Both the position numbers and the translations under genes were made by a program. Positions 12,264-21,426 of a stretch of 64,000 nucleotides of DNA are shown here, piece by piece. The notes below the pieces were generated by a model that ran no database searches, was not told the origin of the DNA, and saw nothing but the letters and a program-made list of their open reading frames with translations. Positions within the stretch are counted from its first letter, which is position 1; each line of letters begins with the position of its first letter. Origin of the DNA: Dryas octopetala (taxonomy: Eukaryota; Streptophyta; Magnoliopsida; Rosales; Rosaceae); assembly GCA_963921425.1 (NCBI GenBank), contig OY992835.1:5828001-5892000 (forward strand), read 5' to 3'.

Positions 12264-12277
12264 TTTCTATTGCACAT
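9601..12277 (-). pseudogene. Helitron Rep/PIF1-helicase protein, 5'-truncated
   Basis: The helicase part at 9601-11064 shows Walker A (GPGGTGKT), a DEAT-type Walker B (IIWDEATMAHR), GGDFRQVLPVVPKG and C-terminal LCVALSRG with a QGQT motif, the usual PIF1-like order. Upstream, 11084-11977 reads the linker between Rep and helicase (CEPTGVRRLWDKFYPFLIED, FKQAAERRG), and 12002-12262 the region with YLYKYVYKGPD that follows the Rep motifs. A 101-base intron fits at 11516-11616: it joins AERRG to LLEEDD in frame with GT-AG ends. One frameshift separates the linker from Walker A near 11075-11095, and a stop/frame change lies between 11977 and 12002. The Rep catalytic HUH and two-Tyr motifs are not present. 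The first residues of the 12277 frame come from the flanking repeat, not from the Helitron protein. Confidence 0.85.
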
Positions 12278-12480
12278 ACTTTAATTTTTGGACATACATT
12301 TCATTTATTATTGTGCACATTTGATGTTTTTTTGTTTCTAGTGTGAGACTCTTTAATTCTTTTTAAGATTAACCTTAAACTTTTTCCCGTACACCGTTGA
12401 TTTGTTACAACAATTGTTGTTATGAGTCTAGTATCGGGTTCATCTCAGGTAATACACGCAAGAGGCTTTTCCCTTTGGAC
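12258..12480. repeat. Helitron 3' non-coding region, copy 2 of a direct repeat
   Basis: Diverged direct copy of 9347-9570 located at the broken 5' side of the Helitron remnant. It lacks the terminal CTAG and stem seen at 9329-9346. This suggests the remains of a second, earlier element of the same family. Confidence 0.8.
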
Positions 12481-12490
12481 CAAATTATCT

Positions 12491-13820
12491 TTATACTTTG
12501 TATTAAATTATTGTATTTTCATTCAAATATATAGATTCAAAACCAATATATCCTTGTTACCTTAGACCTACAACATCAAAATCAGGTATAGTTATTAGTT
12601 AACATTCCAAAATTGACAAAATCTGTAAACTGAAATTCAAACATACTGCATCCAAATCAAAGTAAAAGTGAATTCATGTCTACAAACTGATGTTCTCTCC
12701 TAATACAAATGCCAAAGCCAAATATAAACTTGATTAAGAAAAATAGAGTAAAACATCAAATATAGATTTGCAGTGGAAACACACCTGCCTTTGGTCACAT
12801 GAACACGATTTTTCTATGCAACAAACACAATTCAATAGACACACAATTTGATAATCGGAAACAAAGAAGTTCATATAATGGAAAGAAAACAAAAAGTGAA
12901 GAAATATGGGTTAAAACATTTGCAAGGAAGAGGAAGAATCATGACGTTGTTAAACTGCTTTGAACGTGGTGTTAAGAATGGATTAAGATGAACAAAAATA
13001 GACCAAAGCTATAACCAAGAAAAAAAACATACCTTAGCTAAAAGAAAAATGGATCTTCAAATTCAAGAAAGTGTAGGAACCTGAAATTAAAACAAAAATC
13101 CAATTAAACCAAAAAAAAAAAAAAATTCACAATGAAAAAATTTGCAGGAAAAAAAAAATCCCCGAAATTGCCCAAATAAAACAAAGTGAACATCCAATTC
13201 ACAAAAACTCAAAAGAAAAAAAGTAAGAACTCGTAACACCAATGCTCAAGCCTCAAATGGAGGTGTTCTCTTAGTCTTCTACAAAGTCCTGTAGCAGAAT
13301 AGAAAAAAGAAATTTAATTACCATATATTTATAGGAGTGGTAGTCAGAGATGTAGAAAGCAAATAAACTGAAAAATAAGATGGTTACAAAAGTGAAATGC
13401 AGAGATAGAGAAAAGAAGCAAACTGATGCTCGACACAACTGAACTTCGCACTTTAATGCTTTTGGTGGTTCTGCAAAGTAACTGCTGCTGATACTGCATT
13501 CTTTTACCTTTTTGCACTGGGAGTCTTCTTCTTGGAAATAATGTGTATTTTCTATTTGTGTAATCTCAAACAATGGAGATTTATGGGTAACTACAATTCT
13601 GTGTAGTGGTAGCTTAGGAGGAGTAAAAGACGGTTGAAAAGACGCTTTTTCTAAGTTGGACTCCTTTCATTGATTTATCCCACGTTCTTTTTCTTTTTCC
13701 TCTTTATTTGTTATTTATTTTGGTTTTCTTATACTTTTATACCCTTAATATACTAAATTGTTGTTTTTAACTATTTTAGTTGATAAAGGGTATCTTTGGA
13801 ATTCCGAAAAATTTCACCTA
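12491..13820. other. A-rich spacer, no gene supported
   Basis: A-rich on the plus strand with many AAAA runs. A 100-codon open frame on the minus strand at 13271-13573 is low-complexity (Phe/Ser-rich) and matches nothing I recognise, so I do not call it a gene. Confidence 0.4.
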
Positions 13821-14244
13821 GCGGAGGCTCCCTTTAGGTGAAATTTTTGAATAACCCACAAATACCCATGGTTGGAGTAATTTGTTATAACTTATAACAT
13901 ATATACCATTTTTATTTAAAAGGAATAAATAAGTAAATTAACCAAACAACCACTATTATAATTAAATGAATTAAGGAACAGAAAAACCATCATGTCCACG
14001 TCTCTCTGTTCTGGGAAGCAGATAAAAAAACCATCACAACCAAGTCTCTCTCTTATGAGAAGCAGATAAAACGGTTGTTCCTCCTTCTCCGCTCCCTCTT
14101 TTTCTACATATGCGGTGGCGGGTTACCAATGAGAAGAGGGGACAACTTCTTTCTCCCTTGCCTTGCTCAATTGTAAACTTTTGCTTTGCACAACACCTTT
14201 TCGACAAAATTGCTCAGACAGAGTGAGAGAGAGGCTGAATAAAG

Positions 14245-14430
14245 ATGGGTGGCAGGAGGCTGAAAATGTGTTATGGCCTCAACATCGACCACTGCGACCC
14301 TGTGCTGGTGGCCCAGAAGGTCTGCGCTGGCGTCTACAATGGTGTAACCACCAGCTAGCTAGACCAATTGGCCGCCGAAACCCCTGCTGCTATGATGGCC
14401 AATCACCTTGACTGCACCTGCATTAGTCAC
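14245..14430 (+). pseudogene. RNR1: Captured fragment of ribonucleotide reductase large subunit (left arm)
   Basis: Reads [20 protein letters not shown], then VCAGVYNGVTTS, a stop, and LDQLAAETPAAMMANH. This follows the N-terminal ATP-cone/allosteric region of plant ribonucleoside-diphosphate reductase large subunit (family order: YGL..[36 protein letters not shown]). Degenerate homology (FDKI) may begin slightly upstream, near 14201. The single in-frame stop sits where the family has Gln. It is about 60 codons of an ~800-residue enzyme, so it is a fragment only. The parent enzyme reduces ribonucleotides for DNA synthesis. Confidence 0.85.
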
Positions 14431-14613
14431 CGAGAAAATCCTTGGGAGGCTACTGCATTGGAAAGGGGAAGGGATACAAACAGGGCAAAACAATAACTAT
14501 AAGCCTCTAAGTTTGTTATTTGGCTTCTACCCTTTTCCTGTTGTATAAAATCATAATAAATTACAAAATTATTGAAATGAAGAAAATTGAACCTAAAAAG
14601 AGAGAGAAAGAGG

Positions 14614-14802
14614 TGACTAATGCAGGTGCAGTCAAGGTGATTGGCCGTCATAGCAGCAGGGGTTTCGGCGGCCAATTGGTCTAGCTAGCTGGTGGTTACA
14701 CCATTGTAGATGTCAGCGCAGACCTTCTGGGCCACCAGCACAGGGTCGCAGTGGTCGATGCTGAGGCCATATATAGCACATTTTCAGCCTCCTGCCACCC
14801 AT
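14614..14802 (-). pseudogene. RNR1: Captured fragment of ribonucleotide reductase large subunit (right arm)
   Basis: Inverted copy of 14245-14430, read on the minus strand. It keeps the same in-frame TAG before LDQLAAET, so that change predates the inverted duplication. It differs by a small insertion (ATAT-like, near 14768-14774) before the conserved GLN..DHCD part. The end at the spacer (GTGACTAATGCAGG) is the complement of the left-arm end. Confidence 0.85.
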
Positions 14803-15276
14803 CTCTATTCAGCCTCTCTCTCACTTTGTCTAAGCAATTTTGTCGAAAAAGTGTTGTGCAAAGCAAAAGTTTACAATTGAGCAAGGCAAGGGAGAAAGAA
14901 GTTGTCCCCTCTTCTCATTGGTAACCCGCCACCGCATATGTAGAAAAAGAGGGAGCAGAGAAGGAGGAACAACCGTTTTATCTGCTTCTCATAAGAGAGA
15001 GACGTGGTTGTGATGGTTTTTTTATCTGCTTCCCAGAACAGAGAGACGTTGACATGATGGTTTTTCTGTTCCTTAATTCATTTAATTATAATAGTGGTTG
15101 TTTTGTTAATTTACTTATTTATCCCTCTTAAATAAAAATGGTATATATGTTATAAGTTATAACAAATTACTCCAACCATGGGTATTTGTGAGTTATTCGA
15201 AAATTTCACCTAAAGGGAGCCTTTGCTTTATATATATAGAAGATATATAGATATAAGATATATATATATATATAGA

Positions 15277-15330
15277 TAACAAATTACTCCAACCAAGGGT
15301 ATTTGTGGGTTATTTGAAATTACATACGGT
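15277..15330. repeat. Third partial copy of the palindrome's outer end
   Basis: AACAAATTACTCCAACCA followed by GGGTATTTGTGGGTTATT repeats the outermost part of the right arm (about 15162-15205) in the same orientation, beyond a (TA)n tract. The palindrome is therefore part of a larger or repeated rearrangement. Confidence 0.75.
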
Positions 15331-15970
15331 GAAATTACTCCTTCTGGTTGATTACTTGATTCAAGTATTTAATTGTTTAAATTTGGGTTTAATTGTTTAA
15401 TTGTTTGGGTTTAATTGTTTAAAGACTTAAACTTAACCCAAATATATTTGGGTTTAATTGTTTAAATTTGGAAGAAGTTTTTTTTTTTTTTTGGGTCTGA
15501 AATTTTTTTAATACTTATTTGGAATTTGGATATAGTTATTGACTGTGATTGTAATTTGTGTATATTTTGAGATAGATAGACACCCAAATATTTATTGTGA
15601 TTGTGTATATTTGGGGAAGATTTAAATGTTTAATATGATTTTGGGTTTAAATTTGGGTTGCCTCACCCTTTTACTTAGGTGAGTCTGAGAGTAGCTCTTC
15701 AAATGAGTATGGCTATGGGCAAATCCCACCACAAATACCACCTCTTGATCCATATGGTTGACATGTTGGGAATTATATGCAAAGTTATGCTGGAGATATA
15801 TATTGGGGTGATTATTCTTCGCAGTTCACCTACTCTGGACATGATGATATTGAAGACAGCAGAAATTTTGAACCTGTTAGAAACTCTATGTGCTATTTAA
15901 TACTTATTTAATTTATGATTTAATATTGTAATATAAATATATTAGAGGTGTTATTTATATAATTATTAAT
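15331..15970. other. Spacer with a decayed coding-like stretch
   Basis: TTTAATTG/TTGGG repeats occupy about 15355-15480. From about 15679 to 15900 the plus strand gives a Gly/Tyr/Ser-rich peptide (NEYGYGQIPPQIPPLDPYG, a stop, then HVGNYMQSYAGDIYWGDYSS and SGHDDIEDSRNFEPVRNSM). Its composition recalls low-complexity C-terminal tails of some plant hAT-transposase-like proteins, but I cannot identify it. Confidence 0.35.
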
Positions 15971-16331
15971 GAGTGCTACTATTTGCACGCCCTTTTTTTT
16001 CTTTTTGCACGCCCCTATTAAAAAAAATTAAACAAAAAAAGAAAGACTATACAGCCCTTCCCCTCCCTGTTTCCCTCTTTTTTTTTTTTTTCTCTCGTTC
16101 AGACCCCTTCCCCTGTTTTTTTTTTCCTTCCAAGACACTCGCCCGATCACCACCTTCCTTGCAGCACCACCGCGCGCAGCACCACCTTCCTCGCAGCACC
16201 ACCACTGCGCGCAGCACCACCCAAGCCACCACTAACCACCATCTTCCTCTCTCTCCGCATGCACCACCACCATAGCACCCCCAAAACAACCACCACAACC
16301 AGCCCGGCAGCCCCTCCTCGGCTCCTCCTTT

Positions 16332-16368
<37 letters not shown>

Positions 16369-16718
16369 TCCCTCTCTTTTCTCTCCCTTCTCTCTTCCCT
16401 CCCTTTCTCTGTCGCTGCAGTTGGTTCGGTAGACAGCCACAAAACGAAACTAACGGCTTCGGTAGATGACTGCCGAACGAACCCACCGATTTCGACGGAT
16501 AGCTACCAAACAAACCCGCCAATTTCGGCGGATGACTGCCGAACAGCCTGCGAACCTCATCCTCTTGGCTGGCACTGCGGCGTGGTCATGCGAGCTGGGT
16601 AGAGTTGTTGGGCGCAAGCTCATTTGCGTCGGCGGCGTGGTCGGGCATTGGGGCATCTTGGCTGTGCGAGCTTGGCATGGTGGTGGGAGCGGGGAGGGTG
16701 GTGCAGCAGGGAGGGTGG
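15971..16718. mobile_element. Short-TIR MITE, TTTGCACAC family, copy C, right end lost
   Basis: The left end GAGTGCTACTATTTGCACGC followed by a T-run and CTTTTTGCACGCCC matches copies B and D. The interior has the same layout (CT-rich tract, C-rich tract, microsatellite, TTCGG...CCGAA core). No right terminus is found: the sequence stops at the LTR beginning at 16719, and the missing end does not reappear beyond that LTR. I infer truncation at or after the LTR insertion. Confidence 0.75.
16425..16556. repeat. 33-bp tandem repeat, four copies
   Basis: Units start at 16425, 16458, 16491 and 16524, an exact 33-base period. Each begins TTCG and most contain the imperfect palindrome TTCGGTAGATGACTGCCGAA. 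This is an expanded version of the single palindromic core seen in MITE copies B and D. Confidence 0.85.
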
Positions 16719-19507
16719 TGAGACCCCGTATTTTTCAAAGATTTATTTTAAATATTTTGAAAATTTATTTTGATTATTTTGGGAATTTATTTGAGAAATA
16801 AATGGTTTTGGATTTAATTTTTAATTATCGTTTTAAATTGTGTTTGACCCAAAGTTGACTTTTAAAACTAGTATGCTTTTGTCTTTGACTTTGGGCACGT
16901 TGGATAGGTCTCGAGTCCACGAGTTCGTAGACACGAAGAACGCATAAAACGGAATTATAGTTTGGGTTTTACAGACGTTCAAAGTGAGGAGCATATTTGT
17001 AATTTCACATGGAAGGTATTTTAAAACCCAAAAATTCAGTTTTTATATCACACACACTCTCTCTCTCTCTCTCTCTCTCCCCGCGCCTCTGTCTCTCTCT
17101 CGCCCTTCACCCTCGCCGCCCATGCCACCGGCGCGTCCAGCGGCGGCTGGGCTGGGTGTTTGGCCCACAATGCTCGTCTCCCTCCCCTCTCTCTCCCAGT
17201 GGTCTCTGTTTCTCCGGCCAATCACCCACGACGAAGAACCGACGCAGAACAGCCGAGCCTCTCCTCGCCGGCGATCTCGATTTTCCGACGACGTCACGAC
17301 CTCTCCACCTGGGATGTCTTCCTCTCGTCACAACGAGTCCACCCTTGGCCTTCCCTGGCTTCGACGACCTCCCACGGCGGCGAATTGAAGCTCTAAGGCC
17401 GACGGCTTCTCCGACGATTTTCGGGTTATTCCGGCGATATTTGGTCGTCCACCCAGGTATAAAAGTTGATCCTCTCGACGTCTCCTTCGTGCCTGTGTAA
17501 TTTGTTTACGTTGATTTTTGAGTTCGGAATTCTGTGCAGGTTGACCGCCACGGACTACCGCGAGTCCCGCCGCGTTTGGCCGTGCCGATGACTTGAATTC
17601 TTGGTTTTGGCCTCTAGCCAGTCACCCGAAGCCCGTGGGTGAGTTTATGTGTGTTTTGTATGTTGTTCTAAGTCGGACAGTCGCCGTGTGTGGTGGCGGT
17701 CGCCCGTTTCGGTCGCTTAGCGGCCGTTTGTGTTTCTGAATTGTGTTTTCAGTTGGTTATCTGGTCTTAACAGGTACACGGGCTCGGGAAATCTCATTCC
17801 CGATGCCGTTATGCTGCCGAATTGGAGATTCGAGCAATGGCGCCGTGAAGGGCATTTCGGTCATTTCACGTGGTTGCACTGTGAGTAAAGCTTATCTGGT
17901 TATATTGTTGAGTACCATTAGTGAATTGTCTGTTTTGTGTGTTTGTTGTTATATGTCAGAGAAGGTTACGGATCATGAGAATGAATTGATGAGAATTTGA
18001 GGCAATAGAATTAATTGGGAATTATAGAGTTGATCTGAGGATAATTGCTGAATTAGAGAAGGAATGTTTATTGTCGAGGTAAATAAATGATGATTAGGCA
18101 ATTATTATACAAAACGATCAAATTAATTATTGAGGATGTGTTGGTATGATTTGAGTGACAAACAAGTGAGGGGTCGTGAGTAGAAATCAACTTCGGAAAG
18201 GATTCGGCATGGTTCGGAGTAAACAGTGAGTGGACCTTGTTTTATAAATGTTTTAAGAATAAATTTTCTCACAACAAGTGTTGATGATGATGCATATGTA
18301 GAGGTGAATCTGAGAAGAAATACAAGGGGCATTAATATATTATTAAACAATGAAAGTTATGAGTTAGTTCGAGAATGCTGTGATTGAGGTTGTGCGAGAA
18401 TACATGCATGCCCGTGCATCGATTCACTCTGCACGGGAAGTAGCCAGCCTAGTTACCTGCCTGCTCGTGTATAGATTTGCTCTGCACGAGAAGTGGCGAG
18501 CATTCCTGCCTACTCGTGTATAGATTCGCTCTACATGAGAAGTGGCAAGCATCCCAGCCTGCTCGTGCATCGATTCGCTCTGCATGAGAAGTGGCGAGCA
18601 TCTCAGCCTGCCAGTGCATTGATTCGCTCTGCACAGGAAGTGGCGAGCATACCTGCCTGCCCGTGCATCGATTCGCTCTGCACGGGAAGTGACGAGCTTA
18701 TCTGCATGCTCGTGCCTATGCACGGGATGTGGCGAGCTTAATTACCTCAGTGTATGACCAACAGTTCCCTGGGTACTAGTGTGGCGTGAGGTTTTAGTTG
18801 TGGAGTATTTTGAGATGATTTAAAAATGGATTTGAGAAATGGTTTTAAATAGGGGGATTTCAAAGAGCGATATGAGTGAAGTTAGATAGATGATTATTTG
18901 CACTGTGTGCTTGTATGCATTTGTTTGCTAGGACTTGGTAAAGTCTAGGCTTGAATCCTTGAGAATGGAAATAATGGTGACTATGCTTTGAGGTTATTAA
19001 ATTAAGACGAGAATGATTTGAGGTTGAGGTTAATAGTTGACGATTAAGCAATTGATTTGCAGAATGATTATTATTATTGGTGAGATTTGATGTGAATTGA
19101 GGAATTATGACTATCTTGATGCTTGGATGATTGGTGATAAAATTATTATTGTGAATTATATTTGAGTATGGAAATTGAAAATTTATTGAGGATATTTGTT
19201 TAAGTCATTTCACTCATACGAGATTTCGAGCTTACCGGGTTTGTTGTATAACCCGGTACACCAAGGATGTGGTGTATGGTTTGTGTTTTGCAGGTTAAGC
19301 AGGCCGATGAAGTAGTGGGGAGAAGACGAGGCAGTGGGACCCACTTTGTTTTGTTTAATTGTTTTTATAAAGAGGTTTTACATAAATGTTTTATTTGAAA
19401 GAAATTTATTTATTTATATTTATGTGCATGACTCAAAGGAAAGAGAAAATACATTTAAAAGGTTGATGTTTCAATGTTTTTATGGGCCCGAGGTTCGAGG
19501 TGTTACA
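16719..19507 (+). mobile_element. Large solo-LTR-like sequence with internal hairpin tandem array
   Basis: Bounded by TGAGACCCCGTATTTTTC at the left and GAGGTTCGAGGTGTTACA at the right, typical of long plant LTRs. Inside are a CT microsatellite leader (about 17055-17100), a GC-rich exon-like tract, and the tandem array at 18410-18740. The same order of parts occurs in inverse orientation in 36908-41203. No retroviral coding sequence is attached on either side, so it looks like a solo LTR. A 5-bp duplication is not clear. The superfamily cannot be told from an LTR alone, though length and termini suit Ty3/gypsy. The age is unknown. Confidence 0.65.
18410..18740. repeat. 49-bp hairpin-forming tandem repeat, about 6.5 copies
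   Basis: Each unit reads roughly CCCGTGCA, an 11-base loop, TGCACGGG, then AAGTGGCGAGCAT..CTGCCT. The 8-base arms pair within each unit. Several arm changes keep pairing: CCCGTG..CACGGG in some units and CTCGTG..CACGAG in others, plus G-T wobbles. There are no unique spacers, so it is not a CRISPR array. Confidence 0.9.
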
Positions 19508-20210
19508 TCAAGCCCCAATTATTGGTTCTTGACATTTTCTCCATTCCTTGGATACCCATCTATTGAAATTTGGATTCTTTGAATACCCATTTTGTTCTGA
19601 TCAATGGGTAAGACTGAAAGTCAGCTAATGGATGCTAAGAGTGATGGGGTTTTATTTGTTTGTCATTTGGAGTTTCACTCGAGTCCATAGAGGGGAGTGA
19701 TAATCACTCTAGTATGAGTCGTGTAGCTTCTGGATCATTGCAATTTGCAATGGCCGACTCGGTTTCTCTATGCCACCAAGCCTGATTCAATCCACTCTTC
19801 ATGCTGCTAATTTGAGTTGATACAAAGCAGCAAAAATGAGTTGTTGATCATGGGTACCAGAAATGCAGTTGTTGATGAGTTTTTTACAATGACTGACAAA
19901 AAAATATGCTCAGCCCACAGGAATGACAATCCGTTTATTGGCAATTTGTGTTATATCTATACTGGTCATAATTTGGAGCATGAGAAGTCTTTGGGTGTCA
20001 CAAAAGGTTTTGAAGAATTATCATGCAGGGTATTGATCAACAAACAGCGAAGGACAATGAGACTAGGCAACAACAATATTGGTGGCTCAGTAGTCTGATC
20101 TGGGGGCTGCTATTGTGCACTTGTTGGAGCTTGTTTCCAACACCTTTTGTAGCCACTAAGGAAATACAGGCAAGCTCTTGCTAGGTTCCCTATCATGAGC
20201 TTGAGGGGGG
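19508..20210. other. Spacer between two LTR-like sequences, no gene recognised
   Basis: A 93-codon open frame at 19817-20098 (plus strand) has mixed composition (CYIYTGHNLEHEKSLGVTKGF) but matches no family I know. A purine tract GAGCTTGAGGGGGG ends the region and could be a retrotransposon polypurine tract. Confidence 0.35.
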
Positions 20211-20385
20211 CTATTAGTGTATGAGTCAGTAGTTAATAAGTTTTATTGTTAAGTTAGTTACTAAGAGTATATAAAGTCATGTCCTCTCTCTCTGTAATAC
20301 TTACATGAAGCGATGTAGTCTCTTTAGATTTTTCCTACTCTCTCTTCTTCTCTCTCTTTCTCTCATTTTCTCAGCAATTCTAACA
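20211..20385 (+). mobile_element. Short Ty1/copia-type LTR, probable
   Basis: A 175-base segment follows a polypurine tract and holds AAGAGTATATAAAGTCATG (TATA-like), TCTGTAATACTTACATG, a CT-rich end and terminal CAATTCTAACA. This is the layout of short plant copia LTRs. No attached coding sequence was recognised, so it is a fossil of uncertain extent. Confidence 0.5.
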
Positions 20386-20601
20386 GTATCCACAGAGACA
20401 ATGACAAGTCAATCCCCAACCATCAAGCAGTACCTATTTGGGGTGAATATTATCTTAATGCCTTAGAACAAAAAATAACATGATTTGCGAAGATTCTTCT
20501 AAACCATTTTTATTGCATTAACTATTGAATCTAATGTTCATTTAGTATTTAATATTTAGAAAGTTGCAATAACTAAATAATTATTTCACTTATCTTCTAA
20601 T

Positions 20602-21200
20602 ATATATATATATCAGTTCTCCTCTAGAGAGAACGCCTGCAATTGTTTTTTATGAAATTCAGCGCCAAGCGTTTGGTAGCGTCTCCAAGCGCTCAACAAT
20701 GCCATTTTCTTCTTCTTTCGAGCGCTTGGCACTAGTTTGTCGGCTTTATGTTTCACAAGCCCCATTCTACATTCTAGGATGGTATAAGGTGAACGTTAGG
20801 GAAGTACTGTAAAAAATTGACGAAGGAAGCGATATCGAGCACTATTATAAAAAAGGGACTACTGAACACTCAGTATAATTACCAAGCGCTCAGCAACGAG
20901 AATCCGCAAAAAAAAAAATAATACAGACACGTCCGCCTTAGAGAAAAACTGTATATATATAAATTCCGGAGTTAAAACCTAACATATAGTCTATACAAGT
21001 CTCATTCTATACCTAAGGAGGGTATGCGGTGAACCCGTCATGGATGTACCCTTAAGTTAGGCGGAAGAAGTGCTCAGTTGTTATAAAAAAGGCATTGCTG
21101 TTGGTACCATTACCGAACTCTCGGCTAAGAAAATTCACAAAAAAAAAAATGTGGATGTGTTTTACTTGAGAAAGTCCCTCTATATATATATATATAGTAT
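20602..21200. repeat. Two head-to-tail diverged MITE units between (TA)n tracts
   Basis: Unit 1 (about 20750-20958) and unit 2 (about 20997-21200) share, in order, TCATTCTA.., GGTATAAGGTGAAC/GGTATGCGGTGAAC, TTATAAAAAAGG, ATTACC and CACAAAAAAAAAAAT, and end in CTTAGAG/CTTGAGA before (TA)n. The left edge (CAGTTCTCCTCTAGAGAG at about 20616) is complementary to unit 1's right edge (CTTAGAGAAAAACTG), which suggests TIRs inserted at TA repeats. Confidence 0.6.
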
Positions 21201-21426
21201 CATACGTACATTAAAATTATAACATAAACATATGCACACTTGCTTGGTTTCTGATGGTTCAGAAAAGTACACTTCAAAAATATTACAATAAAACATAAGA
21301 GACCACTTAAGAATTTGGCTAATTGTTGCTTAAGTTAGGTTCTATATAGATTATATACTAGACTTAACCATTCAATATTTAATTTGGGTCTCCTTTTTTT
21401 TGTGAGGGAAAAAAAGTCCTCACCAT

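Larger units (their letters stand above)
13821..15225. mobile_element. 1.4-kb palindromic foldback element carrying RNR1 gene fragments
   Basis: Left arm 13821-14430 and right arm 14614-15225 are long inverted copies of each other, about 610 bases each, around a 183-base spacer (14431-14613). The outer ends read GGCTCCCTTTAGGTGAAATT and its complement. The arms contain an outer AT-rich part (with GGTATATATGTTATAAG-like sequence), a GA/CT-rich part and then an exon-like fragment of ribonucleotide reductase large subunit ending at the spacer. No transposase or clear target-site duplication was found. The class is uncertain: a Pack-type or foldback DNA element, or a local inverted duplication. 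Confidence 0.8.

Noticed and set aside
13271-13573. 100-codon minus-strand frame
   Set aside because: Low-complexity Phe/Ser peptide without recognisable domain or flanking gene signals.
16047-16522. Arg/Glu-rich frames in MITE copy C
   Set aside because: Compositional, caused by the GA/CT run, and inside a mobile element.
18410-18740. Possible CRISPR-like array
   Set aside because: The units are directly contiguous without unique spacers, and this is plant LTR sequence.
19817-20098. 93-codon plus-strand frame before a short LTR
   Set aside because: Could be a retroelement scrap but no motif supports it, so it is left as spacer.
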